A DNA stretch of 64,000 nt from Thiocystis violascens DSM 198 (GTDB lineage Bacteria > Pseudomonadota > Gammaproteobacteria > Chromatiales > Chromatiaceae): NCBI RefSeq assembly GCF_000227745.2, contig NC_018012.1, forward strand, positions 4,444,501-4,508,500. Reading direction: 5' to 3'. The notes under the pieces are model-generated. The model saw only the letters and a program-made list of their open reading frames with translations, was not told the DNA's origin and made no database searches. Numbering within the stretch: the stretch's first letter is position 1; each line of letters begins with the position of its first letter. A program made the position numbers and the translations under genes. Shown piece after piece: positions 33,077 through 42,808 of this stretch.

Positions 33077-35308
33077 ATGAACATGGACAAGGCACTGGAA
33101 ACGTTCGTCGAAGAGAGTCGGGAACTGCTGGCCGCCATGGAAGACGCCCTGCTGACCTTGGAGACCGCCCCTGACGACGCCGACGCCATCAACGCGGTCT
33201 TCCGCGCCATGCACACCATCAAAGGCTCGGCCGGCATGTTTGGCCTGGAGCACATCGTTGCCTTCGCTCATGTGGCGGAAAGCGTCATGGACCGGGTGCG
33301 GGATAACGCATTGAGGATGGACGACCAACTCGCCGCCCTGCTGCTGGGCTGCGAGGACCATCTCGCCACCCTGATCGAGGGGCTGGCGGACGGACACGAA
33401 ACCATGGATGCCGACCTGGCCACCGCCGACGCCGCTCTGGTGGCTCGTCTGGGGGGCTATCTGGATCCGCCGCCGGCGAGCGAGATCGTGCGGTCCGACG
33501 CGGGCGCCGTCATCCTGGAACGGATGGAAGGGGGCCGGGTGGAGAACGAGACCTGGCACATTTCGGTGCGTTTCGGGCCGGACCTGCTGCGCAACGGCTA
33601 CGATCCCCTCTCCTTCGTGCGTTACCTGGGCACCCTGGGCGAGATCATTCATGTGGAAACCGTGAGTGACGCGCTTCCCGGCGCCGCGGAGATGGATCCC
33701 GAAACCTGCTATCTGGGCTTCGAGATCCGTCTCGCCACCGAGGCGGACAAGACGACCATCGAATCCGCCTTCGAGTTCGTCCAGGCCGATTGCACCCTGA
33801 CCATTCTGTCGCCGCATAGCCAAATCGGCGCCTACCTCCAGCTGATTCAGAACCTACCGGAAGACAACGCGCGTCTGGGCGAAATCCTGGTGGCCTGCGG
33901 CAGCCTGACGGACCGGGAGTTGGCGGAAGGTCTGTTGTTACAGGACGTGGACAATGCCACCGACGACGACACGCCCGCGACCCTCTCGACGCCACCCCTG
34001 GGCGAGATTCTGGTGCGGCGCGAAGTGGTGCGTCAGGAGGTCGTGGACGCCGCCCTGGATAAGCAGCGCCGGTCCCGCGAGGCGAAAAACCGCGAGGCGC
34101 GGGTCATCCGGGTGGACGCCGCCAAGCTGGACGAACTCATCAACCTGGTGGGCGAACTGGTGATCGCCGGGGCGGCGGCGGAGTTACTGGCGCGACGTAG
34201 CCGCAACCGCGGACTGGTCGAGGCCAACACGGCGGTGGGCGGACTGGTGGAGTCCATCCGCGACAGCGCCCTGCGCCTGCGCATGGTGGAGATCGGCGAG
34301 ACCTTCAACCGCTTCCGCCGCGTGGTGCGCGACGTCTCCCAGGAACTGGGCAAGGACATCGAGCTGGTCATCACCGGCGCCGAAACCGAGTTGGACAAGG
34401 CGGTGGTCGAGAGAATTGGCGATCCCCTGATGCATCTGGTGCGCAACGCCATGGATCATGGTATCGAGCCGGCCGAGCGGCGATTGCAGCAGGGCAAGCC
34501 GGCGCAAGGCGCGATCCGGCTCAACGCCTATCACGAATCGGGCAGTATCGTCATCGAAATCAGCGACGATGGCGGCGGCCTGAATCGCGAGCGCGTCCTC
34601 GCCAAGGCCGTGGAGCGCGGCTTGGTTCAGCCGGACCAAGTCCTCGGCGAGCAAGAGATCGACAACCTCATCTTCGAACCGGGTTTTTCCACCGCCGAGC
34701 AGGTGACCAATCTTTCCGGGCGCGGCGTGGGCATGGACGTGGTGCGCCGTAACATCGATGCCCTGCGTGGCACGGTCAGCCTGGACAACCGGCCAGGGAT
34801 GGGCACCACCGTCAGCATCCGTCTGCCGCTAACCCTGGCGATCATCGACGGCTTCCTGGTCGGGGTCGGCGAGTCCGCCTACATCATCCCCCTGGATTGC
34901 GTGGTCGAGTGCCTGCGCTTCGAGACCGCAGCGGTGGGAGAGGGGCACGACTGCCTCAACTTGCGTGGCCGCGTTCTGCCATTTCTGCGCCTGCGCGAAC
35001 TCTTCAAGGTCGGCGGCCAGCCCACTCGCCGTCAGAACATTGTCGTCATTCACTACGCCGGTCAGCAGGTCGGACTGGTGGTGGATCAGTTGATGGGCGA
35101 ATTCCAGACCGTCATCAAGCCGCTAGGACCGTTGTTGAGTCACCTGCGGGGCTTCTTTGCCGGTTCCACCATCCTGGGCAGTGGCGACGTGGCCATGATT
35201 CTGGACATTCATGAGCTGATCCAAGTGGCAACTCAGCGTGAAGGCGGTTTCACAAGCGCGCGCGGGCGAGCGTCGCCAGCCCACTCTGAAACCGATCCCT
35301 CGTCATAG
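33077..35308 (+). CDS. cheA: Chemotaxis histidine kinase CheA with MshEN-like linker motifs
   Basis: A 743-residue CheA. The Hpt domain occupies 1-110 with phospho-acceptor His46 in AMHTIKGSAGMFGL. The region 140-250 is an alpha-beta domain not clearly a standard P2. Then come two 24-residue motifs, RLGEILVACGSLTDRELAEG... at 266-289 and PLGEILVRREVVRQEVVDAA... at 307-330, resembling the c-di-GMP-binding repeat of MshEN domains. Dimerisation (VDAAKLDELINLVGELV), ATPase (VRNAMDHGIE, DDGGGLN, GRGVGMDVV) and CheW-like domains follow in normal order. The ATG at 33077 has a GAGGA ribosome site; an upstream in-frame start lies inside the STAS gene. Confidence 0.94.
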   Translation: MNMDKALETFVEESRELLAAMEDALLTLETAPDDADAINAVFRAMHTIKGSAGMFGLEHIVAFAHVAESVMDRVRDNALRMDDQLAALLLGCEDHLATLIEGLADGHETMDADLATADAALVARLGGYLDPPPASEIVRSDAGAVILERMEGGRVENETWHISVRFGPDLLRNGYDPLSFVRYLGTLGEIIHVETVSDALPGAAEMDPETCYLGFEIRLATEADKTTIESAFEFVQADCTLTILSPHSQIGAYLQLIQNLPEDNARLGEILVACGSLTDRELAEGLLLQDVDNATDDDTPATLSTPPLGEILVRREVVRQEVVDAALDKQRRSREAKNREARVIRVDAAKLDELINLVGELVIAGAAAELLARRSRNRGLVEANTAVGGLVESIRDSALRLRMVEIGETFNRFRRVVRDVSQELGKDIELVITGAETELDKAVVERIGDPLMHLVRNAMDHGIEPAERRLQQGKPAQGAIRLNAYHESGSIVIEISDDGGGLNRERVLAKAVERGLVQPDQVLGEQEIDNLIFEPGFSTAEQVTNLSGRGVGMDVVRRNIDALRGTVSLDNRPGMGTTVSIRLPLTLAIIDGFLVGVGESAYIIPLDCVVECLRFETAAVGEGHDCLNLRGRVLPFLRLRELFKVGGQPTRRQNIVVIHYAGQQVGLVVDQLMGEFQTVIKPLGPLLSHLRGFFAGSTILGSGDVAMILDIHELIQVATQREGGFTSARGRASPAHSETDPSS

Positions 35309-35343
35309 ACGCACCTGATTATGCGGTTTAACAGGACATTCAG

Positions 35344-37533
35344 ATGAAACTCACCCTTTCCAGAAAGATGACCGTCGCCCGAAAAATGGGCCTCCTCGTT
35401 GGCGCGGCCCTGATCGGTATCGGTCTGCTCGCCTTCGTCAGTCACCAGCAGATGAGCAAGGTCTTCGAGGCGGCCAACTACAGCACCGTCAATTCGGTGC
35501 CCAGTCTGGTCGCGCTCGACGATCTGCGTGCGCATTTCTCGACTCTGCGGATCCTCGTCCTGCGTCACATCATCAATACCGACCCGGCCAAAATGGAGGA
35601 GGTCGAACAGACCATCGCCGAGAGCCGGCGCAAGACCGAGGAGGCGTTACGGGCCTATGAGGCCATGATCTCGGACGAGACCGACAGAACCTTCCATCGC
35701 CAGGAGCAGGAACTGTACGCCAAATATCTCGCCTCACTCGAACCCCTGCTGATCCAGTCGCGCGCCAACAACACCGAGAGGGCGCTCGAACTGATGGAGG
35801 AAAACCGCCGTATTGCCAAAGATCTCGGTGCGATACTCGACGAGCATTTCGCCTATAACGTCGATCTGGCCAACAAGGCCGCCGACCTGGCACTCAATAC
35901 CCGCCGCGACGCCACCAACCTGTCGCTGCTCATCCTCGCCCTGACCCTGGTGACAGTCACCTTCATCGGTGTGGTCATTACCCGCAATCTGCTCAAACAG
36001 TTGGGCGGCGAGCCCGATTTTGCCGCCGAGGTGGCCAACCGGATCGCGGCCGGCGATCTCGGCTCACGGATCGACCTCAAGGCCGGCGACACCGGCAGCC
36101 TGATGGCGGCGATGAAGACGATGTCGGAGACCATCCAGCAGATCATCGAGGAGATGAGCCACATGTCCGCCGAGCATGACCAGGGCGACATCGACGCGCG
36201 GATCGATGCCTCCCGCTTCAACGGTTCCTTTCGGGCCATGGCCGAGGGTGCCAATCAGATGGCCGCCGGCCATATCTCGGTCTATCGGGAGTCGATCGGC
36301 TGCGTCAAGGAATTCGGCGAGGGCAACATGGATGCGCCGCTGCAAGCCTTCCCCGGCAAGAAGGCATTCATCAACGAGACCATCGAGCAGGTGCGCGGCA
36401 ACATCAAGGCACTCATCGCCGACACCCGGTTGCTGTCCGATGCGACGCTCAACGGTCAACTCGACCTGCGCGCCGACGCGACCCGTCACCGGGGCGACTT
36501 CCGGCGGATCGTCGACGGGATCAACGGCATGCTGGACGCCGTGGTCAGCCCGGTCAACGAGGTGATGCGAATTCTGAAGCTGATGGAAGACGGACAGTTG
36601 TCGGAGACGATCAAGACGAGCTATCAGGGGCAACTGGAAGAGTTGCGCAACACGGTCAACAACACGGTCGCCAAGTTGGCGCAGACCATGCGCGATGTGA
36701 GCGCCACCGCCGCCGATCTGACCTCGGCGGCCGATCAGGTGAGCATGACCGCGCAGACGCTCTCGCAGGGCGCCACCGAACAGGCGGCTGGCGTGGAGGA
36801 GACCTCGGCCTCGATGGAACAGATGTCCGCCTCGGTCGCGCAGAACACCGAGAACGCCTCCGTCACCGACGGCATGGCGGCCAAGGCCGCGAAAGAGGCC
36901 GCCGAGGGCGGCGTGGCGGTGCGCGAGACGGTCGCGGCGATGAAACAGATCGCGCAGAAGATCGGCATCATCGACGACATCGCCTATCAGACCAACCTGC
37001 TGGCGCTCAACGCCGCCATTGAGGCTGCCCGCGCCGGCGAGCATGGCAAGGGCTTCGCGGTGGTCGCCGCCGAGGTCCGCAAACTGGCCGAGCGCAGTCA
37101 GATAGCGGCGCAGGAGATCGGCGAGGTCGCCGGCTCCAGCGTGGAACTGGCGGAGAAGGCAGGGCGTCTGCTCGACGCCATCGTGCCCGCCATCGCCAAG
37201 ACCTCGGACCTGGTGCAGGAGATCTCGGCGGCCTCCAGCGAACAGTCCACCGGCGTGCGCCAGATCAACAGCGCCATGGATCAGCTCAACCAGACCACCC
37301 AGCAGAACGCCTCGGCCTCCGAGGAACTGGCGGCGACGGCCGAGGAGATGAGCGGTCAGGCCGAGCAGCTCCAGGGGATGATGCGGTTCTTCAAGACGGG
37401 TGCGGAACCGGCGGTCCAGGCGGCGACCGCCAAGGCGAGCCCGCCGGGCCGAACCAGGGCGGTCTCCAAGCCCTTCGGTCATCAGCAATCCGTGGCTTCG
37501 CATGCCCAGAATCCCGAATTCGTGAGCTTCTGA
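35344..37533 (+). CDS. Transmembrane methyl-accepting chemotaxis protein, poly-HAMP type (first of tandem pair)
   Basis: A 729-residue receptor. Membrane segments lie near residues 17-36 and 197-217, with an external four-helix-bundle sensor of about 160 residues between. A run of HAMP-like units follows (about 218-430, for example [20 protein letters not shown] and [21 protein letters not shown]). The signalling tip is [40 protein letters not shown]. The protein ends NPEFVSF, matching the x-aromatic-x-x-aromatic pentapeptide that tethers CheR or CheB. It is paired with the CheW 10 bases downstream; the pair is duplicated at 38192-41375. Confidence 0.94.
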   Translation: MKLTLSRKMTVARKMGLLVGAALIGIGLLAFVSHQQMSKVFEAANYSTVNSVPSLVALDDLRAHFSTLRILVLRHIINTDPAKMEEVEQTIAESRRKTEEALRAYEAMISDETDRTFHRQEQELYAKYLASLEPLLIQSRANNTERALELMEENRRIAKDLGAILDEHFAYNVDLANKAADLALNTRRDATNLSLLILALTLVTVTFIGVVITRNLLKQLGGEPDFAAEVANRIAAGDLGSRIDLKAGDTGSLMAAMKTMSETIQQIIEEMSHMSAEHDQGDIDARIDASRFNGSFRAMAEGANQMAAGHISVYRESIGCVKEFGEGNMDAPLQAFPGKKAFINETIEQVRGNIKALIADTRLLSDATLNGQLDLRADATRHRGDFRRIVDGINGMLDAVVSPVNEVMRILKLMEDGQLSETIKTSYQGQLEELRNTVNNTVAKLAQTMRDVSATAADLTSAADQVSMTAQTLSQGATEQAAGVEETSASMEQMSASVAQNTENASVTDGMAAKAAKEAAEGGVAVRETVAAMKQIAQKIGIIDDIAYQTNLLALNAAIEAARAGEHGKGFAVVAAEVRKLAERSQIAAQEIGEVAGSSVELAEKAGRLLDAIVPAIAKTSDLVQEISAASSEQSTGVRQINSAMDQLNQTTQQNASASEELAATAEEMSGQAEQLQGMMRFFKTGAEPAVQAATAKASPPGRTRAVSKPFGHQQSVASHAQNPEFVSF

Positions 37534-37543
37534 GGAGACCGTC

Positions 37544-38143
37544 ATGGGACAGCTCGTACCTGAAGGCAACCGCCGCCCGGAGGCCGACATGACAAGTGGC
37601 GACGCCTATGGCAGCCAGTACCTCACTTTCACCGTGGCTGGTCAGATGTATGGCATCGGCATCCTGACCATCAAGGAAATCATCCAGTACGGCGGCGTGT
37701 GCGGCGTGCCCATGCTGCCCGCGTTCATCCGGGGCGTGATCAACCTGCGCGGGGCGGTGGTGCCGGTGGTGGATCTGTCGGTGCGCTTCCATGGCCAGGT
37801 GGCGCCGACGGGCAAGCGCAACTGCATCGTCATCGTCGAGACGCGGGCGGACGAGGGGGTGCAGGACGTAGGAGTGGTGGTGGACAGCGTCTCGGCGGTG
37901 CTGGACATCGCGGCCGCCGAGATCGAACCCGCCCCGGTCTTCGGCGCCCGGATCAAGACCGACTTCATCCGCGGCATGGGCAAGGTCGACGGGCGCTTCG
38001 TGATCCTGCTCGACGTCGAGCGCGTCCTCGGCACCGAGGGCCTGGTGGCCGTGGCTCGGACGGCCCAGGCCGGGGTGGCGAACGGGGCGTCGGGAATGCT
38101 GACGGCCGAGCCTGAAGGTGGTCATGTCAACGCGCTCGGGTGA
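37544..38143 (+). CDS. cheW: CheW coupling protein (first copy)
   Basis: A 199-residue CheW scaffold linking receptors to CheA. The beta-barrel core starts QYLTFTVAGQMYGIGILTIKEI and includes FIRGVINLRGAVVPVVDLSVRF. Bases 37647-38054 are identical to the second cheW (40936-41343), while both flanks differ, the N-terminal 35 residues and the last 30 being unrelated. The ATG at 37544 has TGAGGAGA 6 bases ahead, shared with the second copy because the preceding MCP tails are also alike. Confidence 0.93.
   Translation: MGQLVPEGNRRPEADMTSGDAYGSQYLTFTVAGQMYGIGILTIKEIIQYGGVCGVPMLPAFIRGVINLRGAVVPVVDLSVRFHGQVAPTGKRNCIVIVETRADEGVQDVGVVVDSVSAVLDIAAAEIEPAPVFGARIKTDFIRGMGKVDGRFVILLDVERVLGTEGLVAVARTAQAGVANGASGMLTAEPEGGHVNALG
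37647..38054 (+). repeat. 408-base perfect direct repeat, copy 1 (inside first cheW)
   Basis: Base-by-base comparison shows 408 identical bases between 37647-38054 and 40936-41343, at a fixed offset of 3289. The identity stops sharply on both sides inside coding sequence. This points to recent gene conversion or a very recent duplication of the cheW core. Confidence 0.95.
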
Positions 38144-38191
38144 GCGTCGCCAACCCACTCTGAAATCCGATCCATCATCATAGGTGCAAGC

Positions 38192-40822
38192 GTGAATCAA
38201 CAGATCTCAAACACCCCCAATCTCCTCGTCGACCGATCCCCGAGATGGAGTCTCAACCAGCTGCGCATCGGTACCAAGCTAAACCTGCTCATCGTGATCG
38301 TGTTGGTGGTACTCGCGGCCATCACGGCGGTTTCACTGTCGATCCTGCGTTCGTCGATGATCCATGAAAAACAGGACAAGCTCCTGAATCTGGTGGAGGT
38401 CGGTCTGACCACCCTGGACCATTACGGCAAACAGGCCGAGAGCGGGGCCATGACCCAGGAGGCCGCCCAGGCCGCCGCCAAGCAGGCGATCAGGGCCATA
38501 CGCTATGAGGAGAGCAACTATCTGTTCGTGATCGGCACGGACTATCGGATGCTGGTTCAGCCGATCAAGCCCGAAACGGAGGAGACGGACGTCTCGAATG
38601 TGAAGGATCCCAATGGCGTGCGCGTCCTGTACGAACTGGTGGAGATGGCCCAGCGTGGCGACCGGGGTTATCTGGAATACCTTTGGCCCCGGCAGGACAG
38701 TCCGAAGCCGGTGGAAAAACTCTCCACAGCGCAACTCTATGCCCCCTGGGGCTGGGTGATCGGTACCGGCGTCTACATCGACGACGTGGACGCGGCCTTC
38801 TGGAAAGTCGCCATGACGCTGGGCGGGATCGCCGCGACCGCCATGGCGGCGCTACTCATCCTCGCCGTCTTCATCACCCGTTCCATCGTGCGTCCGATCG
38901 GTCGCGCGGTCGAGGCTGCCAACCAGCTTGCCGAAGGCGACCTCAGCATGCGGATCGAGGCAACCGGCCGGGACGAAACGGGCCAGTTGCTGCGCGCGGT
39001 ACGCAAGGTCCAGGAGAGCCTACAGGCACTTTCCGCCGACACCCGTCACTTGATTCGGGCGGCGGAGCTGGGCCGGCTTTCCGAGCGCGCCGACGCTGGC
39101 AAGCATGCGGGCGAATACCGCACGATCATGGATGGCATCAACGCCACCCTGGACCGCCTGGTGGGATTTTTGGATCTCATGCCCGCTCCGGCCATGGCGG
39201 TGGACCGCGATTTCAACGTCCAGTACATCACCGAAATGGGCGCCAGGATCGGCAACAAACTCCCGGCGCAGGTACGGGGCACCAAGTGCTACGACCACTT
39301 CAAGACCTCTGACTGCCGCACCGAGCGCTGCGCAGTTGCCCGTGCCATGGCGAGCGGCCAGTTGGCCTCCAGCGAGGCTGATGCCCACCCCGGAGGCCGG
39401 GATCTGGAGATCGACTATACCGGTACCCCGGTGCGTAACCGAAACGGCGACATCGTCGGCGCCTTCGAGTTCATCGTCGATCAGACGGCGATCAAACAGA
39501 GCGCCCGCGTGGCCAGAAAGGTGTCCGACTACCAGCAGGCCGAGACTCTGAAGCTGGTGGCGGGGCTCGGTCACCTCGCCGAGGGCGAGGTGGACTTCAG
39601 CATCGAGACCGCGCCCGCCGATGGCGACACGCAGGCGGTCAAGGAGACCTACGATACCATCGCCACGGCGGTGAATACCTGTGTCGGTGCCATCAAGAGC
39701 GTCATCGCCGACACGGGCACGCTGTCCCAGGCGGCGCTGGCGGGCCAGCTCGACGTGCGCGCGGACGCCGCTCGCCACCGGGGCGACTTTCGCCGGATCG
39801 TCGAGGGGATCAATGCCACGCTGGACGCGGTGATCGGTCCGGTCAACGAAGTCGTGCGCATTCTGGCGCTGATGGAAGCGGGCAACCTCTGCGAGACGAT
39901 CGAGGTTCAGTATCGGGGGCGGCTGCAGGAGTTGCGCGACAGCGTCAACAACACCGTCACCCGCCTAGCGCATACCATGCGCGACGTGCGCGCCACCGCC
40001 GCCGATCTGGCCAGTGCCGCCGACCAGGTCAGCATGACCGCCCAATCGCTGTCCCAGGGGGCCACGCAACAGGCGGCCAGCGTGGAGGAAACCTCGGCCT
40101 CCATCGAACAGATGTCCGCCTCGGTCGCCCAGAACACCGAAAACGCCCTGGTGACCGACGGCATGGCCGCGAAGGCCAGTCAGGAGGCCAAGGAGGGCGG
40201 GGCGGCGGTCAAGGAGATGGTCGGCGCCATGAAACAGATCGCCAACAAGATCGGCATCATCGACGACATCGCCTACCAGACCAACCTGCTGGCGCTCAAC
40301 GCCGCCATCGAAGCGGCGCGCGCCGGGGAGCACGGCAAGGGCTTCGCGGTGGTGGCCGCCGAGGTGCGCAAGCTCGCCGAGCGCAGCCAGGAGGCCGCCC
40401 AGGAGATCGGCGAGGTGGCCAGCTCCAGCGTGGACCTGGCCGAGACGGCCGGGCGCCTGCTCGAGCAGATCGTGCCCGCCATCGCCAAGACCTCGGACCT
40501 GGTGCAGGAGATTTCGGCGGCCTCCAGCGAACAGTCCACCGGCGTGCGCCAGATCAACAGCGCCATGGATCAGCTCAACCAAGCGACCCAGCAGAACGCC
40601 TCGGCCTCCGAGGAACTGGCCGCCACCGCCGAGGAGATGAGCGGTCAGGCCGAGCAGCTCCAGGGGATGATGCGGTTCTTCAAGACCGGCGCGGAACCGG
40701 CGCTCCCGGCGACGCCCGCCAAGGTGAGTGCGGCGGGACGGCCCAAGGCGATGTCCAGCTTCTCAAGCAAGCACCAGGCCGTCGCCTCGCCGACGCTGGA
40801 TCCCGAGTTCGTGAGCTTCTGA
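38192..40822 (+). CDS. Cache-PAS methyl-accepting chemotaxis protein (second of tandem pair)
   Basis: An 876-residue receptor. Membrane segments near 30-52 and 209-229 enclose an sCache-type domain ([37 protein letters not shown]). HAMP follows, then a cytoplasmic PAS-like domain at about 325-430 with three spaced cysteines ([20 protein letters not shown]), then HAMP-like repeats and a signalling tip nearly identical to the previous MCP. It ends DPEFVSF, again a CheR/CheB tether-like pentapeptide. The N-terminal sensor differs completely from the neighbour, so the pair share signalling machinery but sense different cues. Confidence 0.94.
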   Translation: MNQQISNTPNLLVDRSPRWSLNQLRIGTKLNLLIVIVLVVLAAITAVSLSILRSSMIHEKQDKLLNLVEVGLTTLDHYGKQAESGAMTQEAAQAAAKQAIRAIRYEESNYLFVIGTDYRMLVQPIKPETEETDVSNVKDPNGVRVLYELVEMAQRGDRGYLEYLWPRQDSPKPVEKLSTAQLYAPWGWVIGTGVYIDDVDAAFWKVAMTLGGIAATAMAALLILAVFITRSIVRPIGRAVEAANQLAEGDLSMRIEATGRDETGQLLRAVRKVQESLQALSADTRHLIRAAELGRLSERADAGKHAGEYRTIMDGINATLDRLVGFLDLMPAPAMAVDRDFNVQYITEMGARIGNKLPAQVRGTKCYDHFKTSDCRTERCAVARAMASGQLASSEADAHPGGRDLEIDYTGTPVRNRNGDIVGAFEFIVDQTAIKQSARVARKVSDYQQAETLKLVAGLGHLAEGEVDFSIETAPADGDTQAVKETYDTIATAVNTCVGAIKSVIADTGTLSQAALAGQLDVRADAARHRGDFRRIVEGINATLDAVIGPVNEVVRILALMEAGNLCETIEVQYRGRLQELRDSVNNTVTRLAHTMRDVRATAADLASAADQVSMTAQSLSQGATQQAASVEETSASIEQMSASVAQNTENALVTDGMAAKASQEAKEGGAAVKEMVGAMKQIANKIGIIDDIAYQTNLLALNAAIEAARAGEHGKGFAVVAAEVRKLAERSQEAAQEIGEVASSSVDLAETAGRLLEQIVPAIAKTSDLVQEISAASSEQSTGVRQINSAMDQLNQATQQNASASEELAATAEEMSGQAEQLQGMMRFFKTGAEPALPATPAKVSAAGRPKAMSSFSSKHQAVASPTLDPEFVSF

Positions 40823-40832
40823 GGAGACCGTC

Positions 40833-41375
40833 ATGGGATCGCTTGCAACCGACATCCGCCCCCCCGTCGGGGAGGCCGGGACGCGCGAGAAAGAGAGCGC
40901 GCACCAGTATCTCACCTTCACGGTGAGCGGGCAGGTGTATGGCATCGGCATCCTGACCATCAAGGAAATCATCCAGTACGGCGGCGTGTGCGGCGTGCCC
41001 ATGCTGCCCGCGTTCATCCGGGGCGTGATCAACCTGCGCGGGGCGGTGGTGCCGGTGGTGGATCTGTCGGTGCGCTTCCATGGCCAGGTGGCGCCGACGG
41101 GCAAGCGCAACTGCATCGTCATCGTCGAGACGCGGGCGGACGAGGGGGTGCAGGACGTAGGAGTGGTGGTGGACAGCGTCTCGGCGGTGCTGGACATCGC
41201 GGCCGCCGAGATCGAACCCGCCCCGGTCTTCGGCGCCCGGATCAAGACCGACTTCATCCGCGGCATGGGCAAGGTCGACGGGCGCTTCGTGATCCTGCTC
41301 GACGTCGAGCGCGTCCTCGGCACCGAGGGCCTGGTGGCCGTGGTACGTGCGACCCAGGCAGCAAGCGGACCATAA
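40833..41375 (+). CDS. cheW: CheW coupling protein (second copy)
   Basis: A 180-residue CheW with core QYLTFTVSGQVYGIGILTIKEI. From Tyr in QVYGIG onward the protein is identical to the first CheW through EGLVAVV, because 408 bases are identical. N- and C-terminal extensions are its own; the C-terminus is 19 residues shorter. It is coupled to the Cache-PAS MCP, whose stop is 10 bases upstream. Confidence 0.93.
   Translation: MGSLATDIRPPVGEAGTREKESAHQYLTFTVSGQVYGIGILTIKEIIQYGGVCGVPMLPAFIRGVINLRGAVVPVVDLSVRFHGQVAPTGKRNCIVIVETRADEGVQDVGVVVDSVSAVLDIAAAEIEPAPVFGARIKTDFIRGMGKVDGRFVILLDVERVLGTEGLVAVVRATQAASGP
40936..41343 (+). repeat. 408-base perfect direct repeat, copy 2 (inside second cheW)
   Basis: The partner of 37647-38054; all 408 positions match. 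Recombination between the copies would delete or duplicate one MCP-CheW unit of 3289 bases. Confidence 0.95.
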
Positions 41376-41472
41376 AGTGGCGCGGTCGCGCGTGCCAGCC
41401 CGGACGAAAATCGGACGGGATGGCCGCGAGTCGCGTCAGGCGAAACGTTCCATCACGAGTGAAGACCGCGCT

Positions 41473-42273
41473 ATGCACACGTCCAGCCTGAGCGATCTGG
41501 AATTCGCTCACTTCAGGAAATTCATTCATGGCATCGCGGGCATTCATCTCGGCCCGGCCAAAAAAACCCTGGTGGCGGGGCGACTGGCGAAACGACTCCG
41601 CTTCCACGGACTGGCCAGCTTCGGCGATTATTATCGCCTGCTGTCCGCCGATCCGGACGAGCGGCAGATCGCCGTGGATCTGCTCACCACCAACGAGACC
41701 TATTTTTTCCGCGAACCGCGTCATTTCGAGCTGCTGCGCGAGCGTCTGCTGCCCAAGCATCCGCCGGGACAGATGTTCCGCGTCTGGAGCGCCGCCTGTT
41801 CCAGCGGCGAGGAAGTCTACACCCTGGCCATGGTCCTGGCGGACGCGTTGGGGGAGGCGCCCTGGGAGGTGCTGGGCTCGGACCTCAGCACCCGGGTGCT
41901 GGAGCAGGCCGACTCCGGCCTCTATTCCCTGGAACGTACCGCCGGGCTGTCCGGGGATCACCTGCGACGCTATTGCCTCAAGGGAATCGGCAGCCAGGAA
42001 GGCCGCTTCGTCGTTTCGTCCTTGCTCCGTGCCCAGGTGCGTTTCGCGCAGATCAATCTGACCGAGCCGTTGCCCGCCATCGGGATGTTTGACGCGATCT
42101 TCCTGCGTAACGTCATGATCTATTTCCAGCCCGAGACCAAACGCCAGGTGGTGGAGCGACTGCTCACCCGGCTGCGACCCGGTGGCTGGCTGTTCGTCGG
42201 CCATTCGGAGAGTCTCCACGGACTGGCGAATGGCCTGGAAGGCGTGGCGCCTTCCGTCTACCGAAAAGCGTGA
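41473..42273 (+). CDS. cheR: Chemotaxis protein methyltransferase CheR
   Basis: A 266-residue SAM-dependent methyltransferase that methylates receptor glutamates. An N-terminal helical domain (FRKFIHGIAGIHLGPAKKTLVAGRLAKRL) precedes the SAM domain with VWSAACSSGEEVYTLAMVLAD, LGSDLSTRVLEQA and FDAIFLRNVMIYF. NETYFFREPRHFELL is the conserved active-site lead-in. The ATG at 41473 starts the family-typical region; the 97 bases after the second cheW hold no other gene. Length matches E. coli CheR (286). Confidence 0.95.
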   Translation: MHTSSLSDLEFAHFRKFIHGIAGIHLGPAKKTLVAGRLAKRLRFHGLASFGDYYRLLSADPDERQIAVDLLTTNETYFFREPRHFELLRERLLPKHPPGQMFRVWSAACSSGEEVYTLAMVLADALGEAPWEVLGSDLSTRVLEQADSGLYSLERTAGLSGDHLRRYCLKGIGSQEGRFVVSSLLRAQVRFAQINLTEPLPAIGMFDAIFLRNVMIYFQPETKRQVVERLLTRLRPGGWLFVGHSESLHGLANGLEGVAPSVYRKA

Positions 42274-42289
42274 CCTCGGAGCGCAACGC

Positions 42290-42808
42290 ATGCAAGACAT
42301 CTATATCCATCCCTGCGAAGTCTGGTTCGGCGGCGGGCGCACCCGCCTGCGCACCACCCTTGGCTCCTGCGTTGCCATTACCCTGTGGCATCCGACTCTG
42401 CACATCGGCGGCATTTGCCATTTCATGCTCTCCCACTCCCCGAGCGTCAGACGGGTGGATCGCGAGGGTTGCTATGCCGATACGGCCATGGAACTGCTGC
42501 AGGCCAAGCTCTGCGCCACGGGTCAGCGACCGGAGGCGTTCGAGGCCAAGCTGTTCGGTGCCGGCAATATGTTCTGCCGCTCGGGACTGTCGTCGAAATC
42601 CATCCCGATCCGGATCCAGGAGCGCAACATCGCCGCCGGGCGCGAGTTGGCCATGCAGTACGGCCATCGCGTGGTCGCCGAACATGTGGGGGGACGGGGT
42701 CATCGCCAGCTCGTTTTCGACCTTGCCACGGGTCTGGCCTGGCTCAAGCACGCGGGAGGATCCTGCGCGGACCACTGCGAGTGCCGCTGCGCGGAGAAAG
42801 CCGCATGA
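42290..42808 (+). CDS. cheD: Chemoreceptor glutamine deamidase CheD
   Basis: A 172-residue CheD, which deamidates receptor glutamines and in some systems binds CheC or CheY. The catalytic residues are visible: Cys27 in [12 protein letters not shown] and His44 in [10 protein letters not shown]; the KLFGAGNMF segment also fits. The C-terminus [17 protein letters not shown] holds four closely spaced cysteines, which is unusual and might bind metal. The ATG at 42290 lies 16 bases after cheR; the stop overlaps cheB by 4 bases. Confidence 0.93.
   Translation: MQDIYIHPCEVWFGGGRTRLRTTLGSCVAITLWHPTLHIGGICHFMLSHSPSVRRVDREGCYADTAMELLQAKLCATGQRPEAFEAKLFGAGNMFCRSGLSSKSIPIRIQERNIAAGRELAMQYGHRVVAEHVGGRGHRQLVFDLATGLAWLKHAGGSCADHCECRCAEKAA

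Noticed and set aside
38683-39312. Out-of-frame 209-codon reading frame within the Cache-PAS MCP
   Set aside because: Arg/Gly/His-rich shadow frame overlapping a well-supported gene.
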